From an uncultured Acidimicrobiaceae bacterium (GTDB lineage Bacteria; Actinomycetota; Acidimicrobiia; Acidimicrobiales; RAAP-2): a DNA stretch of 64,000 bases. The DNA is taken from positions 1 through 64,000 of the forward strand of contig CAIQOJ010000124.1 of NCBI GenBank assembly GCA_903873395.1, written 5' to 3'. Under the pieces are notes generated by a model. It ran no database searches, was not told the DNA's origin, and worked only from the letters and a program-made list of their open reading frames with translations. Below are positions 60,419-64,000 of this stretch, one piece after another; position 1 is the stretch's first letter; every line of letters starts with the position of its first letter. Position numbers and translations under genes: made by a program.

Positions 60419-62743
60419 TCAGTTGGCGACCAAGCCGTGGCGCCCGGAGCCCGGAGCGCTCATCGACGTGGATTCGGGCCGGCCGTCGTCGGTCGGACGT
60501 GCACCAGGTCCCCGCTTCACCTGAGCTTCGGGTCGGCCATAGAGGTACCCCTGCGCCAAGGTCCAGCCCGCCTCGACCAGGATCTGCGCCTGATCTTCTG
60601 TTTCGACACCCTCAGCCACCGTCTCGAGTCCCAGTCCGTTAGCCAATCCAGCGAGACCTCGCACCAGGGCCAGTGCTCCCTCGTCACCCGACGACAGAGC
60701 AGTAACGAACGATCGATCGAGCTTCAGTCCGGTGACCGGCAGGTCGCGCAGGTTCGACAGCGAGGAGAAACCAGTTCCGAAGTCGTCTACGTGGATGCCC
60801 ACGCCGAGTTCGTGCAACTCGACCAAGGCTCCTCGGGCCAGGTCGGTGAGCCGGAAAATGGCGGTCTCGGTGAGCTCAAGGATAAGTCTGCTCGGTTCGA
60901 CGCCCGTGGACCGAAGTGCAGCTTTGACCGAAGCGAGCCACGCATCGTGGGCCAGTTGGACCGCCGAAACGTTGACCGACACCGCAGGGATGTCGGGGCG
61001 GGCCACCAGCAGGGCACATGCCTGGTCCAGGACGGCCTGCCCCAGAGGGATGATCAGCCCGGTCCGCTCGGCGGCCGGGATGAACTCGACGGGAGGGACC
61101 AGGCCGCGATCAGGGTGGATCCACCGAACCAGGGCTTCGTATCCACAAATGGCCCCGTCGTACATCTGGACCTGAGGCTGGAAGTAGGCGACAAACTCGT
61201 TGCGTTCCAGGCCGACTCGCATAGCGTGCTCGAGGGTCAACAATCCGCCCTCGTCACCGTCGAGGTCTTCGAAGACCTTCCAGCCCCGACCGCCCTCGGA
61301 AAGCGCAGCCACCAGGGCGAGGTCGGCATCGCGCAGGAGTCCCTCGGCCGTTGTGCCCGCCGACCCGACAGCGACGCCGATCGTCCCGCTGCGTGCCATG
61401 CGTTTGCCACGCACCTCCCGCTCGGCGGCGATCACTGCGGCTACCCGATCTGCCAATTCGCTGAGTTCTACGACCCCGCGCAACCCGGGAACCACCATGA
61501 GCAGTCGCTCACCGTCGAACCTGCCCAGTTCACCTCCGCCAGGAACCAGTTCAGCCACGTCATCAGCGATCTGGGTCATGACCTCGTCCCCCGCTCGGTA
61601 ACCCAGGGAGTGACGAACCAAGGCGAACTGGCTGACATCGATGAAGAGTGCGGCGACAGCGATACCAGGCGAGGAGCCTTCGAGAAGGTTGCGGAGATGG
61701 TCAATCATCCACTCCCGACTGCGCAGGCCGGTGACGGCATCCACGTCGATCTCATCCTGGAGTACCTCGACTGCCTTACGGTTGGCCGCCATGGCGGCCA
61801 CCAAGATCCAGGTGCCCACCGGCAGCGCCACCAAGAACAACTGCACCGTCAAGATGACGTGGAGCATGGTCTCGGTCGATGCGTGAACCACGGCGAACGG
61901 ACCGAGGTCGTGCGTGGTTCCGGCGGCCATCCCCGACACGGCGATGAACAAGGTGACGGCCACGGTCAACTGAGAGAACCGAACGGCAAGAACGACGAAT
62001 GCCGGGATGATCAGGAAACCGAGGCCGAGGTAGAGCAGTCCCGGGGGTTCGAAGAACGTGGCGCCGACAAGTGCAGCCACCGCAAGCGTGGCGGCAACAC
62101 CCGTCTTGATGTTCCGCCGACTGAACAAGGGCCATGACGTCCGATCGACGACCAAGACAATCAATGGCACGACCACTGCTCCACCGATGACGGTCGAGAG
62201 TCCGACACATACCGCAGGCAAGGTTTGAGACCCTCGTGCGAACGAAGACACCGCTGCGAGGCCTGGGCCGACAAGTGAGCGGATCCCTCCCGCAACGTCG
62301 AGAACGGCGACGAACGCTATGGCGTCGCGGATGGCCAGGAAGGGGATGCAGCGGAGCCTTCGGAGGGCAAGAGCGGCCAAGACCACAACAACAAGGTCGC
62401 TGACGGCACGGACCCACGATCCCAATGGAGTCCAACCCCCGTGAATGGAAGCGAAGTACGTGGCGGCCACGAGCGCTACCGAATACGTCCACCACCGCCA
62501 CGGAGAAACGACCACTAGGGCGCCGATCGCAATAGCTCCATACCAAACGGTGAGGTTCCCTTGCGAGCCAAACTCCGGCCAGCCGAGCAGCAGACCGAGA
62601 ACGGCTGCCGTCGACGCGAGCAGGATATCCATGGCCACGATCACCAGTCGGCTCGGGCCCGCCTTCGCAACCTCTGCGGGACCCTCCATCGCGACTGCCA
62701 CCGGTGTGCTGGTCATCGAGTTGTCCAGCGCGTTCTGTCGCAT
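60419..62743 (-). CDS. Membrane GGDEF-EAL protein with degenerate GGDEF
   Basis: About 774 residues from the ATG at 62743 (an ATG at 62773 is in frame). The first ~320 residues hold eight or nine hydrophobic helices, a membrane sensor region. A GGDEF-like domain (about 340-490) has RFDGERLL where active cyclases have RxGGDEF, so it should be catalytically dead and may bind GTP or c-di-GMP as a regulator. The EAL domain (about 505-750) is intact: YEALVRW, SVNVSAVQL, ELTETAIF, IDDFGTGFSSLSNL, LKLDRSFV, VAEGVET and QGYLYGRPEA. The expected net activity is c-di-GMP hydrolysis. A nine-C tract lies 62 bp upstream. Confidence 0.9.
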   Translation of the reverse strand: MRQNALDNSMTSTPVAVAMEGPAEVAKAGPSRLVIVAMDILLASTAAVLGLLLGWPEFGSQGNLTVWYGAIAIGALVVVSPWRWWTYSVALVAATYFASIHGGWTPLGSWVRAVSDLVVVVLAALALRRLRCIPFLAIRDAIAFVAVLDVAGGIRSLVGPGLAAVSSFARGSQTLPAVCVGLSTVIGGAVVVPLIVLVVDRTSWPLFSRRNIKTGVAATLAVAALVGATFFEPPGLLYLGLGFLIIPAFVVLAVRFSQLTVAVTLFIAVSGMAAGTTHDLGPFAVVHASTETMLHVILTVQLFLVALPVGTWILVAAMAANRKAVEVLQDEIDVDAVTGLRSREWMIDHLRNLLEGSSPGIAVAALFIDVSQFALVRHSLGYRAGDEVMTQIADDVAELVPGGGELGRFDGERLLMVVPGLRGVVELSELADRVAAVIAAEREVRGKRMARSGTIGVAVGSAGTTAEGLLRDADLALVAALSEGGRGWKVFEDLDGDEGGLLTLEHAMRVGLERNEFVAYFQPQVQMYDGAICGYEALVRWIHPDRGLVPPVEFIPAAERTGLIIPLGQAVLDQACALLVARPDIPAVSVNVSAVQLAHDAWLASVKAALRSTGVEPSRLILELTETAIFRLTDLARGALVELHELGVGIHVDDFGTGFSSLSNLRDLPVTGLKLDRSFVTALSSGDEGALALVRGLAGLANGLGLETVAEGVETEDQAQILVEAGWTLAQGYLYGRPEAQVKRGPGARPTDDGRPESTSMSAPGSGRHGLVAN

Positions 62744-63722
62744 GGACCCAGGGCACACGACCACGACGTCCACTGCTTTCGTTGCACTACGAGCGCCATC
62801 ATGACCCCCCCCCAGGGAGACGACAGCGCTAGCGGGCCCCGTAGCGTTGACGTCTCTTTTCCAAAACTACCGATCTGATGACGCGCTACGCAAGGCTGTT
62901 CTCGGGATAGCCCGAAAGCCCTCGCCGGGTAGTCCCTTACCCTCGATGGCCATGGAACTCGGAGGCCATTCTGGAACACCCCGTCGCCATGCTCGGCAGT
63001 TCATGATCCGCCCCGCCCCCTAATGACCCCCCGCCCGATGACGGAATGACCTGCCCTCACGTCCAGAGGTCATCCCGACACGAAGCACGGCATCACGGTC
63101 GCCTCGACGCTGGATCCTCTCTCTGGTCTCATGAGGTCTAGTCCCACGAGGTCTGGTCCCAGGAGGTCTCGACGTCCGTTCCTGGCGCCTGTGCCAAAGC
63201 CCATCGGGCTCTGGCGCATCACTGGGGTCCATGCCCACGTGGGGTCGCTATCCACATGAGGTAACCCGCTGGTGGTTTGCCGCACCAGTGGTTGCATGCG
63301 CCGACATCGCATGGGTCGTCGCAAGGTGAAGCACCTCGCGTTAGGAGACATCACCTGCCTCGTCACCGGATCGTGCAGCAGACCCATTTGATCTCGGTCA
63401 ACCTCGATAGTGCTGGGGCCTAAAGTACGGGTGAGTTGAAAACATCCCCATTGGCCTCTCGGGTCCCGGAGCAGCGTGTGTGCGACAACACTGATGGGCT
63501 CACGACACGCTTCACAAGAGAGGACCGATTGCGCCCAGCCTGTGATCCAGGCGCATGGGGACGAATCGCCAGCCCAGCAGTGGGGCCGACGCTGCGGGGA
63601 ACATGCATTGGCCTGCATCACCGACACACGGCCAGACCGATCCGCCCTGTCGAGAGGCCCGGGCGTGCCATTGGGCGTCGCTACAACTGTGGCTCGGACT
63701 TCCCAACTACCCACGAAGGACT
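62744..63722. other. 979-bp intergenic region between divergent genes
   Basis: No convincing gene is seen. It holds a run of nine C (62805-62813), a GC-rich stretch near 63010-63040 and a short repeat at 63133-63171. A minus-strand open frame over 63070-63714 has no recognisable motif and unusual composition, and I treat it as chance. Confidence 0.5.
63133..63171. repeat. 15-bp tandem repeat, 2.6 copies
   Basis: GAGGTCTAGTCCCAC (63133-63147) and GAGGTCTGGTCCCAG (63148-63162), followed by a truncated GAGGTCTCG. Non-coding. Confidence 0.6.
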
Positions 63723-64000
63723 ATGAGCACCGAATCCGCACTTCCCGACCACCCAACGACGGACGGTGCATCCGACGACGGACCCGAAGTCCGATCGCAT
63801 CAGGACTTCGGACCCGCCGACCTTTGTGTAGTCGTCTGCACCTACAACGGAGCACAGCGCATCGGGGCATGTCTGGCCGCACTCATGGCTCAAGAAACCT
63901 CCGTGGAGATCGTGGTTGTCGATGACGGATCACATGACGGAGTGGCTGAGGTGGCAGCCGCATTCGACGTCACGGTCGAGGTCTTGTCCGAGAACCAAGG
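63723..64000 (+). CDS. Glycosyltransferase family 2 (N-terminal part, runs off the window)
   Basis: The ATG at 63723 is preceded by AAGGA at four bases. The first 92 codons translate to an acidic N-terminal stretch followed by the GT-A nucleotide-binding start DLCVVVCTYNGAQRIGACLA and IVVVDDGSHDGV, the classical GT2 signature (VVxCTYN...VVDDGS). The reading frame is open at the end of the window. Likely function is transfer of a sugar to a cell-surface glycan; the genes beyond the window edge would tell more. Confidence 0.85.
   Translation, partial: MSTESALPDHPTTDGASDDGPEVRSHQDFGPADLCVVVCTYNGAQRIGACLAALMAQETSVEIVVVDDGSHDGVAEVAAAFDVTVEVLSENQ

Noticed and set aside
59624-62137. 837-residue plus-strand open frame antisense to the secreted Ig protein and the GGDEF-EAL gene
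   Set aside because: It runs across two well-supported minus-strand genes and an intergenic gap, shows no domain and has the Arg/Gly/Gln-rich composition of a high-GC shadow frame.
62874-62945. Possible cyclic di-GMP (GEMM-I) riboswitch upstream of the final glycosyltransferase
   Set aside because: ACGCAAGGCT and GGGTAGTCCC recall parts of the consensus, but the first conserved block (CACGCACAGGGCAAACC) is missing, and it lies more than 750 bp from the gene.
63070-63714. 214-residue minus-strand open frame in the last intergenic region
   Set aside because: No ribosome-binding site, no motif, internal short repeats and an unusual residue composition; it is most likely chance.

Overview
The window is a high-GC chromosomal segment that reads best as an actinobacterium, most likely of the class Acidimicrobiia. 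The support is the homodimeric pyruvate dehydrogenase E1, a SUF system with a Rieske ferredoxin between sufD and sufC, many acyl-CoA-metabolism genes, KstR-type operator sequences, Thr/Ser-rich secreted proteins, and the GYWxxAxDGGIFxFGDAxFYGS repeat, which I associate with that class. The taxonomic call is an inference. I see no rRNA, tRNA, CRISPR array, insertion sequence or prophage.

Layout. 1-7.3 kb: the end of aceE, a HhH-GPD repair protein, thiE, a secreted protein, an acyl-CoA dehydrogenase, an MBL hydrolase and a large glycogen-debranching-type enzyme. 7.4-17 kb: iron-sulfur assembly split into three transcription units: sufC1-sufS-sufU (+), sufD-Rieske-sufC2 (-) and sufB plus a small four-Cys protein (-). 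An LCP cell-wall protein and a dienoyl-CoA-isomerase-like crotonase lie among them. 17-34.5 kb: mixed metabolism, with a secreted sialidase-like protein, oligopeptidase B, a RodZ-C-like membrane protein, SDR, RmlC-like, flavin reductase, MBL, hydrolases, mutY-maoC, a methyltransferase, a probable (2S)-methylsuccinyl-CoA dehydrogenase, a DUF885 peptidase-like protein and a dienelactone hydrolase. 34.7-37.2 kb: a RipA-like NlpC/P60 endopeptidase and an Lgt-family protein.

37.1-41.5 kb holds the most unusual locus. It is a five-gene minus-strand operon resembling the maturation part of a methylamine-utilisation (mau) cluster: MauD/TlpA-like thioredoxin, unknown protein, MauE, a Tat-exported 28-cysteine protein whose N-terminal part resembles the methylamine dehydrogenase light chain, and a MauF/CcdA-like membrane protein. 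The Cys-rich domain is fused to a proline linker and 42-residue repeats that could form a beta-propeller, the fold of the separate heavy chain in the classical enzyme. No MauG, MauB or amicyanin gene is seen in the window.

42.1-48.5 kb is a beta-oxidation-type catabolic block (SDR, acyl-CoA synthetase, GNAT, hotdog thioesterase, enoyl-CoA hydratase, thiolase). Its two divergent promoter regions each carry a 14-bp site matching TnnAACnnGTTnnA, the KstR operator of steroid catabolism in mycobacteria. 48.7-52.3 kb: lipase-like secreted hydrolase, sterol-desaturase-type hydroxylase, glycosyltransferase. 52.2-62.8 kb: a signalling unit (isochorismatase-like hydrolase, hybrid histidine kinase, REC-EAL), a giant secreted protein with eight putative-Ig repeats, and a membrane GGDEF-EAL protein whose GGDEF site is degenerate. 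The window ends inside a family 2 glycosyltransferase.

Two patterns run across the window. Many transcription-unit-initial genes lack a Shine-Dalgarno sequence and instead have TAnnnT six or seven bases before the start codon, which suggests leaderless transcripts. Many 3' intergenic regions carry short tandem repeats or perfect palindromes.
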